Of a stretch of 64,000 nucleotides of DNA, positions 53,661-64,000 are shown one piece after another. The DNA comes from Mytilinidion resinicola (taxonomy: Eukaryota > Ascomycota > Dothideomycetes > Mytilinidiales > Mytilinidiaceae): NCBI RefSeq assembly GCF_010093595.1, contig NW_022985441.1, positions 1,819,162 to 1,883,161 of the forward strand, written 5' to 3'. Numbering within the stretch: position 1 is the stretch's first letter; each line of letters opens with the position of its first letter. The notes under the pieces were generated by a model. That model saw only the letters and a list, made by a program, of their open reading frames with translations. It was not told the DNA's origin and did not search any database. The translations under genes and the position numbers were made by a program.

Positions 53661-55715
53661 CTACCGGCTGACTCTCCAAGATGTCAAGGCCATTTCGCAG
53701 ATTCGAGTGATGACCTGTTGGGTGCTAGCTTTGGACTCATCGGTGATGAAGCCCCTTGCGATGTTTAATTTGTTCACGTCGTCGTTCGGATCATTGCTCC
53801 TCGGGGGTGGCAAATTGTGGGGAAATCCAGGAACACGGTTTCCGGCGACCCGTGCGATGGCAATAGAGTAGATGACATCTCGTGCCTCAATTTGCTGCAA
53901 AATGTCTCTCATAGCGGAGAGCGACCGTTCGACCGTGTCAGGATGAGTTGACTCGTTATCCACATTGACCACGAAATCGCCGAGGTGCGCCCAGAAGTCA
54001 ACCTGTGCCTTCTTTGCTTGGTCGATGTTCGCGGGGTAGGATATCCTAAGAAGTGGATTTGATTCTAGCCTGTTGTTAGTCAAAAGCGCCTCCAGGACGT
54101 CGAGTCGTCCGCGAGCTTCTCGAACAGGCAGGTCATCCTCCTCTTTGATAGAGGTGGATCCATTGATTCCATTTGTGGACGGTAGTGATTGTCTGCAGAC
54201 GCAGAGGAAGCGCCAAACCAGACGGATTTCCTGGCTGGTAATCTGGTTGGCCAAGTCGAGACGCTGGCTGTCGTAGCTACGACATGTCATCACAAAGAAA
54301 AGGGCTTCCTCGTGCAAGTCCTTGTCATTCATGATCCTGTGAAGGCCGTTGTTGTTGGTGATGAACCAGTCTGTCTCTAGGATGTGGCACAAGCCGTTGA
54401 CGTAATCCTTGGTATAGACTTCGGTGAGCTCACTGTCTTCTGCCTCCGTGATTGGACCTGTTCGCGGAGGCACTTCGGGAGGCGCATGTCCATTGGTGGA
54501 GAAGGTGTCACTGATCTTTATTCGCTTTGCTGAAGAACCGAAGTTAGTCAGTCGCTGCTCGGATCATTAATGGCGAAAAGCACAAGACAACGCAGTGCTC
54601 GGAAAGGTTACTCACCCTTGACGGGATGCACATCTGAAGCAATGGAGGAGTATGGACTGGCGCTTCCTACAGCGGGCCTGAAACTAGGTGGCACGGAGCC
54701 ATTGTACGGTGGTGGCCCACCTTGCAGGGCCGGATCTGTGGCAGCGAGAGCTGGGTCGATAGCTGAGTTGAACTGATCGTACGGCGGATGTCCACCCGAG
54801 GTTGGAGGCGGCGCGTACCCTGCCGTGACAGCGGGAGCGTAACCTTGTGGCACATGAGCGTAGCTACCCGATGGTGGGGGTGCGGAGGCTGGTATTGAGG
54901 GCTGCAGTTGAGCAGCGCTGGGTGCAGGCTGGATTTGGGCGGGCCCGGGCTGTTGCTTGAAGATGGGGTCGTAGCCCAAGCAATCGCGCTTGCTCTTCTG
55001 GCAATTGCGACACGTGGGGTGCGCTTCGTCGCACTGTGAAGAATTAGCGAACAGTCGCGGCAACAGGTGCGGTTGGATTTGAGCTGGTGAGGGTTTGGTT
55101 CGCTTCTTTGGTGGCTCGGTTACGACGACGGCTGGTCGTTCAAAGTCGCGACTTCAACCCGCACCCTGGATCCTGTCGCAACACCGCGCCATTGGAACAA
55201 CGCGTAAATGGATTGCGGCTCACCTTTATTCTCCGCTTCCGACACGTCAGACATCCCGTTTTTGTCCGTCGTTTGATCTCCTTCTTGTGTCTCCCGCCCG
55301 ACATCATCCTCTGCTCGCCCTGGTGCGGTGGCAGCTGGTATCGCATCGCCAACTGGTGCGGCGACGACGTGACGTTCATCTGCTGGCCCGGCGGCGGCAG
55401 CGACTGATTCGGATTGGGATAGTACGCGCTCATGGGCTGCACTGGCGGTGGGAGCGGCGAGCCCATGGGTTGCTGTCCAGGCTGGTGCTGCGGCGGAGGC
55501 TGTCCGTGGCCGTCCTGGAGACGGATGGGCGGTAGATTCAACGAGGGCAGCGACATGCTGGAGCCGGTGGGCGACGCGCGGTAGGGCTCCTGGGACTGCT
55601 GGCCCTGGGGCGGCGGATAGGTGTAGGTGGGCTGCATGGAGGGCGACGGGTATGAATGTGGCGATGGGTAGGACTGCGACTGCTGTCTGGCCTGCGAGGG
55701 ATTCTGCTCGGCCAT
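53661..55715 (-). CDS. Zn(II)2Cys6 transcription factor, three exons
   Basis: Nuclear DNA-binding regulator. The start is ATG 55715 (a longer frame upstream would need TTG). Exons 55715-55224, 55033-54616, 54529-53661; introns of 190 nt (GTGAGC...CACAG) and 86 nt (GTGAGT...TTCAG); frames join for 592 residues. The first intron splits the zinc cluster: Gly-Cys-Leu-Thr-Cys-Arg-Lys-Arg-Arg-Ile-Lys in exon 1, then Cys-Asp-Glu-Ala-His-Pro-Thr-Cys-Arg-Asn-Cys in exon 2, giving C-x2-C-x6-C-x6-C-x2-C-x6-C. The cluster sits unusually far in (about residue 155) behind a Pro/Gln/Ser-rich N-terminus. A second Pro/Gly/Ala-rich region follows, and the C-terminal half (about 305-592) is a helical domain of the kind seen in many fungal C6 factors, with no motif I can name. 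Target genes unknown. Confidence 0.88.
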
Positions 55716-58700
55716 GCTCGCCAGGTCAAGCTGCGACGGGAGGGCAGGGCGCAACAGAGGTCTGTGGTTTGTGGTAATCGTGTGACATGCGCGGCTGGCG
55801 GTGAATGGGCCGCTATGGTGCCACCCGGCAGTGGGAGTCGATGCCCTGCTGGCGCGTGGAGAAGATGGGACGAACTGCTGGCGATGGACAACGGGCGCAG
55901 GCGAGTCTAGGGATCGAAGCGAAAAGCTTGACGAGAAGGGGGAGACAGCGGGAAGGCAGGCCGAGACGCAGATGGCGTACCTATCGGGCGGACCGGGGCC
56001 GGGCGAGGTCGAATCCAGGGGGGTGCGCTTATTAGGGGACCTCGGTTTGAGGCACGGCGAAGAGTGAAACTACCTGGAGAACAGACGCGATCAGCAAATG
56101 CACGCCTCTGGCACCCGGCAACGCGCGCTGCAGGCTGGTGAGGCCCGAGGGGCTTGATGCTGGATGGCGACTTGATGGCGACGGGGACGGGAGACGGCCG
56201 GGCGCGAAGCGGGCGGCATGGTGCGTCTGGAATGCGAGCAATATGCGCTGAAAAGAAGGGTGCTGTGGGCCGCCTGATTGGCCTGCCGCCAACCTAACGT
56301 CAAGACGGCAGGTCAGTGCAGGCTGCGTGTAAAACTGCCTGCGGGATGACAGCCCGCGGCGCCCTCCAGGACTGGCCAGGGCTGCCCCGATGGCAGCAGC
56401 AGGGCCGCCATGTGCGCGGACGAGCGGAGCAGCAGCGACAGCAGCGACAGCAGCGACAGCAGCGACAGCATCGACAGCATCGACAGCAGCGCGACGGCGG
56501 CCAGACATGAGGGCGCGGTGGGGGAGAGGAGTGGAGAGTTGAGGGGATGCATTGGAGGGTGCATCGGGGACGTACCTGACGTTGGAGCTGCTGCTCGCTT
56601 GATGGAAGCGAAGATTTAGAGGAATCCTTGCTTTGCGCCGTAGCGAAAGGTTGGCTGGCGACTATCGCTGGCGCGCGCGGTGGAGAAGCGCGGACTGGAG
56701 CGCGTCGAGGGCGAGTGCTGCAGCGATGCCGGGCGACGACAGCCCTGGGAGCGGGCGCGGCGATGGATGGGATGGAAAAGATGTGGAGAGACTGCCAACG
56801 GAAAGGAATAAGAAAAGGCCTGAAGAAGGAGCGCTAGGCCACATCGGGACGGGGCCTGGCGCGCACTCTCGACGAACGGCGAGGCTGTCTGTCACCCTCC
56901 ACCCTCCACCCCCGAGACGACACCCGCCATCTCGTTCTCCACGCAGGCCGGGCATGTCCAGCGTCTCTTCCGCCAGTCGGCCATGCGAACACAGCCTCTG
57001 CGCGCCCGGCCGCTGCCCGTCATGTCCATGCGGGGCTGCCCGTGCCGTGCTCCCAGCTGCTTCCGTGTCCCGAATCCTCGCAGACGACACCCTCGTCGCT
57101 GGTCTCACCGCGCCAGATGCCGTCCACAGGCCCGCAATCTCAGCCTGCGTGTGCTGGGTGGTGCTGGGTGTGCGGTGGAGACGGCCACGGCCCAGCAGAG
57201 CGCCCAGCCTCAATGTAGCATGTTCCCACGAACGAGGCATACTGGATCTGCTCGCCAGGCGCATGGACACGCGTCAAGGGTGTCATCCTGCACCTCTCTC
57301 ACTCATCCATCGCCGTTGCGCTCCATCCCGTGGGCAAGCGGCCGGTAGCCCGCCCGCTGTGGAATGTCGCGGCCGTGGCCCCATGCCGCTCTCAGCCTTG
57401 GGCATATTAGCCACCACGGCTGAACCTGGCATCCGGCGCTCTCCTCGTCCCTCGGGGCAGCACGCGTTTCAGGGTGCTGGGTGGGCGATGGCAAGAAGAC
57501 AGCTCCGACACAGCAGCAAGCACGCGAGACGAGGCACCAGGCGCACGAGAAGGTTCCGCGACTGCGTGCTGGTGTGCTCCCAAGCCTGGCGCCAAAGCCT
57601 CAGTTAGATTGCCGTGCGCCAGCCACCAGATTTGACCGTTGAGCGGCAGATATACTGACTGGCTACACGTGAACTCGGCTCCCTCACCTTCTCGCTTTCT
57701 CCACCAACAAAAGAGCCGTGGTCCTCGGTAGCGTTGAGACAATCAAGTGAAGTGAGCGGCAAGATTACGCCCGTTTGCCTGGAACGGGATAGCATCGACG
57801 ATGGCAAGCCGATGCGAGTTTGCAACAGGACTTCTCACGACTCTCCATGTTCATCTCCAGCTCCATCCTGGGACTCGGCGCGCTTCAGCACCACCACGCC
57901 CAATACAGCTGCCGATCATGGCCCAAGCAGGCCAGCCATCCCAACCACCTCCCATGCTTCTCGATAGAAGCGAGACAAGGGCTCTGGCGTGGCTGGCAGG
58001 GTAAAGGCAATTCGCGGGCCGGCCATCCTCCACCTCTGCACAACATAATATTGCTGATGTGCTGACAGCGGAAGCCTACAGTGATATTCCGTGCCGCGAT
58101 TTAGCCGCTTTTTCAGTGTGCCGCTTTCTGCTTCCAGTTCCAACTACAACTCCCGGCTAGGCAGGTCTTGATATCGGGTCTCAACACGATATGAAGCCGC
58201 CCGGGACGAGTACACACTAAGCAGGCAGAAGCACCCACCGACGCAGCCGCCGATCGAGGCGACGGCAGTGGATATGCGAGACGCAGGCTAAGTGCCTTGG
58301 GATATGTAGACGCTGTGTGCTACACGGGTTTAGAGCTGCCGGAGCTGTCACTGTCAAAACACACGGACGGGTAGAGGCAGCACTACGAGATTGACAACTG
58401 ACAGCTGGCCCACATGAAACCAGGCCAGTGACACTGATCACTCGCAGTACCCTTGTAGTACAGGTCACAACTGTAGCAAACGGCAGAAGTCGCCAGCCGA
58501 AGGACCAGCCGAACCGCTCGTGGTACCACTGTCTGGGCAAGGGCTTCGGTGTTACTGTGTGAGGTTAGGAAAAGGAGCACGATACTGAGTCGTCGAGACT
58601 CGTCAGAATTATCTCGAGTTAGCTTGGCGCATGGCAATTGAAACAGGCTTGGGCGTTGTCGGACCTCGAGCGGCGGGAGATGTTGAGACGACACGAGATG

Positions 58701-60029
58701 TCCATCCACGACGCACATCCGGAGTGATCAGCCATCGCTACACTCCTCAGGGATGAACCTTGAAGAGGCGTCTGCGGGACTGACAGCTTCTAGAAAACGT
58801 CCAGCTTCCAAGGGTGCGTCTTTTCACGAGACGAACCCGCCAACCACAATTCGTCTAGCCTAATTCGTATCCTGAGAAGCTGAGCACGTCTCCCAGCAGC
58901 CCGTGTAAACCAGAAAATAAATAACACGAGAATATCCAGCAAAAGCCCCGCTGGTTCAAATAAAACAAGAACGTGTGTACGTGTAACTCGTTCCCAGCCT
59001 CCCCCATCCCGTTCAGGGCACCAACGCCTTCGAGCTCCTGAATCCTGCATCCTCACTCGCCTAATTTTGCTTGTGAAAGTCTCCCCCTTCCCTTCTCCGC
59101 AAACGCCTCGCCCTCGCGCCGCGGCATGGCATCCTGTTCGCTCGTCAAGCGATCGATCCGGCCCGCCTCCACGCTCGGATATTTGCCTGTTCCAAGCCAT
59201 GGCCGCGAATTGCCAGTCCGACCGACAGTTGCGCCCGGCCATGCAGGAACCCGGGCTGACTTGACGTTTTGACAGATTGACAGGTTCGTCAGACACGAGG
59301 TTGACAGGGCAGACTTGTTGCACCCGAAGAAACGACGCGAGGGTGACAAATATGTACGTTTGGAGTTGTACATAGAGTAGGACAGGTGTGGTAGGTGGGA
59401 ATGGGAAAGTGGTTGGTAGCGAGGCGTGTTGCTGTGCTGTTCCCACTTTGTCTCACCGATCTCCCACGCCAAACCGGCAGGATCAGATAAGGCGGTGGCA
59501 AGACGCGTTATTTTCGTCGTAATACGCGACAAAAGCAACTTTTCTCGACAAGAAAAGCGACTTGGTGGCACTGGAGGGCGAAAATCCTCAGAGCGACTTC
59601 TCCTCTGCCTCCACCAACCCCTTGCCCCTTGTCCATCTCAAACAACGAACCGGCAAGCCAATCGCCACAAGCGAAGTCTGAGGCACACTAGGTAGGGTAG
59701 TCTATCTATTTCCCATTTTCATCGCCTTCTATCTAAAAGCTGCCTGGACTCCGATTTACCCAGCCCTGAAAGCCCGGGTGCGTCTGTCATGCATAATCAT
59801 TTGTCGTCCGAACCCGACAACATCCCCAGGGCCGATCCCTCATGTAGGCAGTAGCAAAAAAAGCATAGTACGCAATCGCAAAGCCGCTTTTTTCCTTTCC
59901 TTTCCATATCTTGTGGCCCGTCCGTCCGTTTAAACCCAGCCTAGCTCTAGCCCCAGCACCAGGCGTTTTGGAAATTGGAATGCTTGAAGTATGGAAATTG
60001 ATGGGAGGGCAATGGGGAATGAGAGAAGT
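55716..60029. other. Long GC-rich intergenic region
   Basis: About 4.3 kb with no supported gene. Overlapping frames on both strands (for example 56633-57607 plus, 56662-57270 minus, 58790-59446 minus) lack motifs and look like composition effects. A 9-bp-type repeat of agcagcgac/agcatcgac units lies at 56429-56490. Likely contains the promoter and long leader of the Zn2Cys6 gene on the left and the 3' flank of the dehydrogenase gene on the right. Confidence 0.45.
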
Positions 60030-61815
60030 TCACACTTCAGCTTGCTCGGGGACGACGTTGTTCAGCTTGCCCTTCTCGAGGGCGGCGCGCACGTTGCCGA
60101 TGTTCCACTCTTCCATGGCGAGTTGGGTCTGTGGGTGTTGGTCAGCGTCTTTCGCCTTTGCTTTTTCTCTCGTCACCGACCAAGCGACACCATCGTCTTG
60201 GAACGGAGACTGGCAGACTCACCTCATAGGTCCAAGTTCCCATATGCGGCACCAACATGACATGCGGATTCGCCACCAAGCCCGGATGCACCTTCGGCTC
60301 CTCCTCGTAGACGTCGAGGCCACACGACCACACGACACCCGCGTCGAGCGCCTTGACCAGCGCATCCTCGTCCATGACTGCGCCACGGGCCGTGTTAACA
60401 ATGACGACGCCCTTCTTCATCTTCTCGAACTCCTTCGTGGAGATCAGGTGGCGCGTGTTTTTCTAGCCGAGAAGTTAGTCCACTTTTGCTCCTTTGACGA
60501 TCTGTCTCACGATGCTGCAAGTCATCTGCGACGCGGCGAATCACCGTAAGCGAGCGGACAGCTGCACATCGTATCACCCCACCCACAAAGCTTTCTCTTG
60601 CTCTGAAAACAACTTACGTTCAAGGGAAGGTTGAGAGAGATGACATCGCTGTCGGAAAGCAACGTCTCGAAGCTGACGTAGCCCGCTCCGCCGGCGAGCT
60701 CTTCGCTCAGCTTGTTACGATTGTGGTACACGACCTTCATGCCGAACGCGTCGGCCTTCTTCTTGAGATTCCTGCCAATGCCACCCATCCCCAATATCCC
60801 CAGCGTCTTGCCCTCCGGATCGTGGCCGAGAGGCGGTGGTGGATGACCTCGCCACTTGCCCTCACGCAACGCAAGCATCGACGTGTTGAAGCCCCGGAGC
60901 GCGCCGAGGATCAGGAACATGTTGACGTCGGCGGTGGCATCGTCCACGGCGGTGGGGACGTTCGAGACCTTGATGCCGCGCTCCGAGCAGGCATGGACGT
61001 CGACTTGATCGTATCCGGCGCCTAGGAGCCACTGTGTAAGATACCATACAAATGGTAGAAGAAGTAGACACACGATGCTGACTTTTAGGAGAACAAGCAG
61101 AACATTCAACACAACCGCCCAATTAGGCCCACGACTCCGCACCAATCAAGCACCCAGCTGACCCTCAAATCGCACGCTAAGTGGGCCCCCACCTTCACGC
61201 CAAGTTCCAGGGAAAATACCGGGGAAATCGGGTGGCATCTTCCTCCAACCGCCGCAGGCACAAAGCACGCACTCGGCAAATCAAATCACAACAACACACC
61301 ACGCTCGCAATTGACTTTGACCGGAAACAAAATGCAGGAACCGACTCCGAACTCACCATTATGGCAAATGAACTTCAAGCTCTCCGGCAGCAGCTTCACC
61401 AGCTCCGCGTCAAACACACCCGTTATCTCCACGCTCGCAAACGTGCGGTACGTCGCGACGACGCCGTCGAATTTCCCAGCACTACACTCGGCCAGGAAGT
61501 CGGCGCGGCTGCGGGCCTCGGGGGCCACGAGATCGGCGAGGGAGGAAAGCGAGTTCCATGATTCGTGCGCGCTGCAAACATGGCAAGAAACCTGGTAAGA
61601 CTGGGCTGTTGCAATTCGTAGGGAAGGGGGAAATGGGTACGTAATGTGTTGTGCCAACGCACAACAATGCAGAGTAGAGAGAGGATGGGGGCGCGAGCCG
61701 TGGAGCCTCTCATTCTCATGCGCGGGGCCTAGGCCGGCATCGGAAGAGGCATCTTGGGGAGTGGGAGGACGTACTGGTCAATGGCTCCCAGCAGCAGCAC
61801 CTTGGGCTTTCCCAT
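60030..61815 (-). CDS. D-isomer-specific 2-hydroxyacid dehydrogenase (glyoxylate/hydroxypyruvate reductase-like)
   Basis: NAD(P)H-dependent oxidoreductase interconverting 2-oxoacids and D-2-hydroxyacids. Exons 61815-61775, 61571-61357, 61021-60618, 60462-60223, 60128-60030; introns 203, 335, 155, 94 nt, all GT...AG and in frame; 332 residues, normal for the family. The start codon opens a Lys-Val-Leu-Leu-Leu-Gly strand. The dinucleotide fold has Gly-Met-Gly-Gly-Ile-Gly near residue 166. Catalytic residues: Arg in Asn-Thr-Ala-Arg-Gly, Glu in the Tyr-Glu-Glu-Glu-Pro block, and His in Pro-His-Met-Gly-Thr; the Thr after Gly is as in yeast Gor1-like enzymes rather than the usual Ser. No targeting signal is evident. 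Substrate cannot be fixed from sequence. Confidence 0.9.
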
Positions 61816-63081
61816 GCTTGCGGAGGGGGGTACGCGCAGCCGGCGCGCAGTTGGCGAGACTGGGGCGGTTATGGGTTCAGGGCGGGCGAGGCAGGCGGGG
61901 TACGGGAAGAAGAGGAAGAAGAAGTAGAGGTAGGGAATCAAGTAAAGGGAGAGAAAGAGGAGGAAGGCCGGTGGTGGGGAGTGAAGAGGGGCAGAGGCTG
62001 AGGGGAGGGCAGATATACGCTGTTTGGTGGACGTCGGACTGCACCACACGGCGACAATCTCCAAGGTGCAGCGATATGACGGCCTAGCTGCTGGGTGGGA
62101 GTCGCGGCGGTCGTGCTCGCGCCGTCTGCAACACGGCTGATAACGGGCGCTTCTTTTTTTCTGACAGTTGTCGCAGCGCCGTGTGCTACAGTCGGCCTCT
62201 GATGCCCCGCGCCGTCCCGCAAAATGCTCTTCGAACTGCCCCACCAGCCCTGGCAACGCAGCAAAGCCAGCACCAGGCCCGGCCGCGTTTCTCCACGAGA
62301 GGCTCTGCACGCAGGGGAAGCGAGTCGCGCCCAGGCTCGAGGCGGTGAGGCGCACAACCAACCTGCAGAGGCTCCGACGGCGCTGGACGTGGTCTGCAGC
62401 AACAGCGCAGCAGACGTGTTTTATATCCAGCAGCCCGCCTGTTATCGCGCCCGCCGCCAATAGCAGCATCGCCCCAGCCAGTGCCTGGCCACCGGCACTC
62501 CGCCCGCACGCCCGTGCCAGTGCTTTGGGTCTCCGGGGGCCCTGTCAGCCTGTTGGTGGCCCGATCTGCAGCCACCCAAGACACGCTGCACCACTCCCGG
62601 CCCGCCCTGCCAGCCTGCACTATCAGCTCGTCGCTATCACTTCCAGAAGACCGCTCGCGCGTGGATGGCTGGCCCTGGTGTTGGTTGCCCAGAAGCGGCA
62701 TTATGTTCCGCAACGTTTGCTATATCTACCTTTGTCGAGCACCGTCACGGATGCACCTGTTTGCCCAATCGCGACGTCAGACCCCAACCAAGTTATGTTC
62801 TGACGGCAGGCGACTGTCAAGTTGTCGTGGACAGCCATCATCCCGGGAAGACGCAGCCCGGAAGAGATAACGCCGCGGGGAGGGTGTGGCAGCCTTCCTC
62901 CACAGTATCCTCCGCAGCATCCTCCACGGCCTCCTTCGAGGACAATCTTGCTCAATCCAGAAGGAAGCCAACACAGATCCACATTTGCAACAAGCCCGTG
63001 AGCAATGACGGCAATGGTATTGATTGCATAGATTAATAGACTCGTACCAGCATGTTCCAGCCTGGCACCCGTGGCCAAGCA
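61816..63081. other. Intergenic region between dehydrogenase and CLF1
   Basis: Promoter side of the dehydrogenase gene and 3' flank of CLF1. Several overlapping frames (61938-62713) in GC-rich sequence, no motifs. No gene called. Confidence 0.5.
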
Positions 63082-64000
63082 CTACGACCCTCCATTCTGG
63101 CCGGCCTGCTCTTGCTTCCACTTGTGCGCCATCTGCAGCAGCTTCGACATCTTGGCCGCGCTCTCGTCGTCGGCCGGGAACACGTAGTCCATGTACTCCT
63201 CGAATGAGTCGTCGTCGAGCTTCCTCCGTTTCTTGACCTTGCGTGGCATTTGCGCGTCCACCTTCTCCAGGTCGGCTGCCGTTCCGTGTGTTGCCTCGAA
63301 CGATTTCCACGCATTGAGAAGAGCAACTCTCTGTATGATAGTTAGCATGTGCCCAGTAAATCCACCATTAGACAAGGGGAAACATACCTCTTCCTTCAGG
63401 TCTTTCTCCTTCATGCTTTTGTACGCCCTCTCGAAGATCTTCCGTGCCCTCGCCTTCGCCTCCTCGCTGACAGGCCTCTCCTCGTCCTCGTCCGCCTCTT
63501 CCTCATCATCAGGCACCCCAATCTCGAACTGAGCCCAGCTGATCCAGACCTTGACGTGATCGGTCTTCTGCAGCAGCCGCTCGTAGAGCTGCCTCGTTGC
63601 GTCGTACTCACCTTCCTCCTCCTCGAAGTCGATGTATGCTTTCCACAGCAGTTCAGGCATGTCCAACTGGGGCTGATCCACAGCGAGTTCGAAAATCGCC
63701 TTGGTTCTTTCTAGATCGTCGAGACCGCGCTCCAATTCCGCAAATTTAATCCATGCCTGGCAATTCGCGGGGTTCCATTCGATGTACTTCTCGTACAGCG
63801 TCCGGCACCTGACAAACTCAAAAAGCTTGAGCTCGAGTTCAATGTAGCCCTTGAAAAGCTTGTCCTTCGGGCACATCCCTATCGCCCTTCCCAGCGTCTT
63901 CCGAGCGGCTTGAAGCTGACCTTGACGGATCTCGAACTGCGCCGCCATCAGCCAGACCTTGGCAAACGTGAACTTCTTATGCGGAAGAAGCTTGAGACAT
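63082..64000 (-). CDS. CLF1: Pre-mRNA-splicing factor Clf1 (crooked-neck/Syf3), C-terminal part
   Basis: HAT-repeat scaffold of the NineTeen complex in the spliceosome; nuclear. Only the C-terminal part is in the window; the gene continues beyond 64000, and the frame is open to the edge ([14 protein letters not shown]). HAT repeats are visible as Trp/Tyr...Phe-Glu and Ala-Arg-x-Ile-Phe-Glu-Arg-Ala blocks ([16 protein letters not shown]). An in-frame 57-nt intron, 63331-63387 (GTATGT, GCTAAC, CAG), should be removed, joining Glu-Glu to Arg-Val-Ala-Leu-Leu-Asn-Ala-Trp. The C-terminus is charged with a Lys-Lys-Arg-Arg-Lys cluster. Confidence 0.93.
   Translation of the reverse strand, partial: CLKLLPHKKFTFAKVWLMAAQFEIRQGQLQAARKTLGRAIGMCPKDKLFKGYIELELKLFEFVRCRTLYEKYIEWNPANCQAWIKFAELERGLDDLERTKAIFELAVDQPQLDMPELLWKAYIDFEEEEGEYDATRQLYERLLQKTDHVKVWISWAQFEIGVPDDEEEADEDEERPVSEEAKARARKIFERAYKSMKEKDLKEEVCFPLSNGGFTGHMLTIIQRVALLNAWKSFEATHGTAADLEKVDAQMPRKVKKRRKLDDDSFEEYMDYVFPADDESAAKMSKLLQMAHKWKQEQAGQNGGS

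Noticed and set aside
56633..57607. 324-codon open frame on the plus strand
   Set aside because: Cys/Arg/Pro-rich composition typical of translated GC-rich non-coding DNA; a 202-codon frame overlaps on the other strand.

Overview
The window is nuclear DNA of a filamentous ascomycete (Pezizomycotina; Dothideomycetes is a reasonable guess, species not determinable). This rests on short introns with GTRAGT donors and CTAAC/CTGAC branch sites, two Zn(II)2Cys6 transcription factors, a CPC1/GCN4-type bZIP, a DUF3824 protein, Med19, Rad10, Rev7 and Clf1 homologues, and transposons carrying C-to-T/G-to-A damage typical of repeat-induced point mutation (RIP). One run of N (11211-11984) lies inside a transposon.

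Layout. 1-12.7 kb is a transposon graveyard: a 12-bp minisatellite with a Mutator-like transposase N-terminus; a RIP-degraded Copia polyprotein between ~210-bp direct repeats carrying 20-bp tandem arrays; a degenerate AT-rich stretch; and a 4.5-kb element with 104-bp terminal inverted repeats that holds two convergent transposases, a Fot1/pogo type (DD35D) and a piggyBac type with its own spliceosomal intron. 12.7-16.9 kb has an AflR-domain Zn2Cys6 regulator and the cpc1 homologue with an upstream-ORF-bearing leader. 17.43-18.79 kb is a dead Fot1-type element with TA target duplications. 19.2-31.95 kb is ordinary gene territory: HAD hydrolase, Med19, Rad10 (divergent from Med19), a broken F-box gene, a FAT1-like acyl-CoA synthetase, Rev7 and a small unknown protein. 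32-35.9 kb has no gene I can support. 35.9-48.8 kb carries a kelch/transmembrane protein, a hAT-like MITE, a DUF3824 protein, an unrecognised five-exon gene and an SAM-carrier-like mitochondrial carrier. 48.8-53.6 kb is another repeat island (107-bp tandem repeat, a 431-bp fold-back MITE, and a less damaged copy of a repeat also present near 7.0 kb). 53.66-64 kb has a three-exon Zn2Cys6 factor, a five-exon 2-hydroxyacid dehydrogenase and the 3' part of CLF1, which runs off the right edge.

How the parts relate. The host genes are mostly housekeeping (transcription, DNA repair, splicing, amino-acid starvation response, lipid activation, mitochondrial transport) and form no obvious pathway cluster. 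Rad10 and Rev7 lie about 5 kb apart (CDS to CDS) but are separated by unrelated genes. The unusual content is the mobile-element layer: several structurally definable elements with readable ends and target-site duplications, and the two-transposase element at 7.7-12.2 kb, which is the best candidate for something not yet described. Gene models with introns were built by hand from splice signals and reading-frame continuity; I could not run homology searches.
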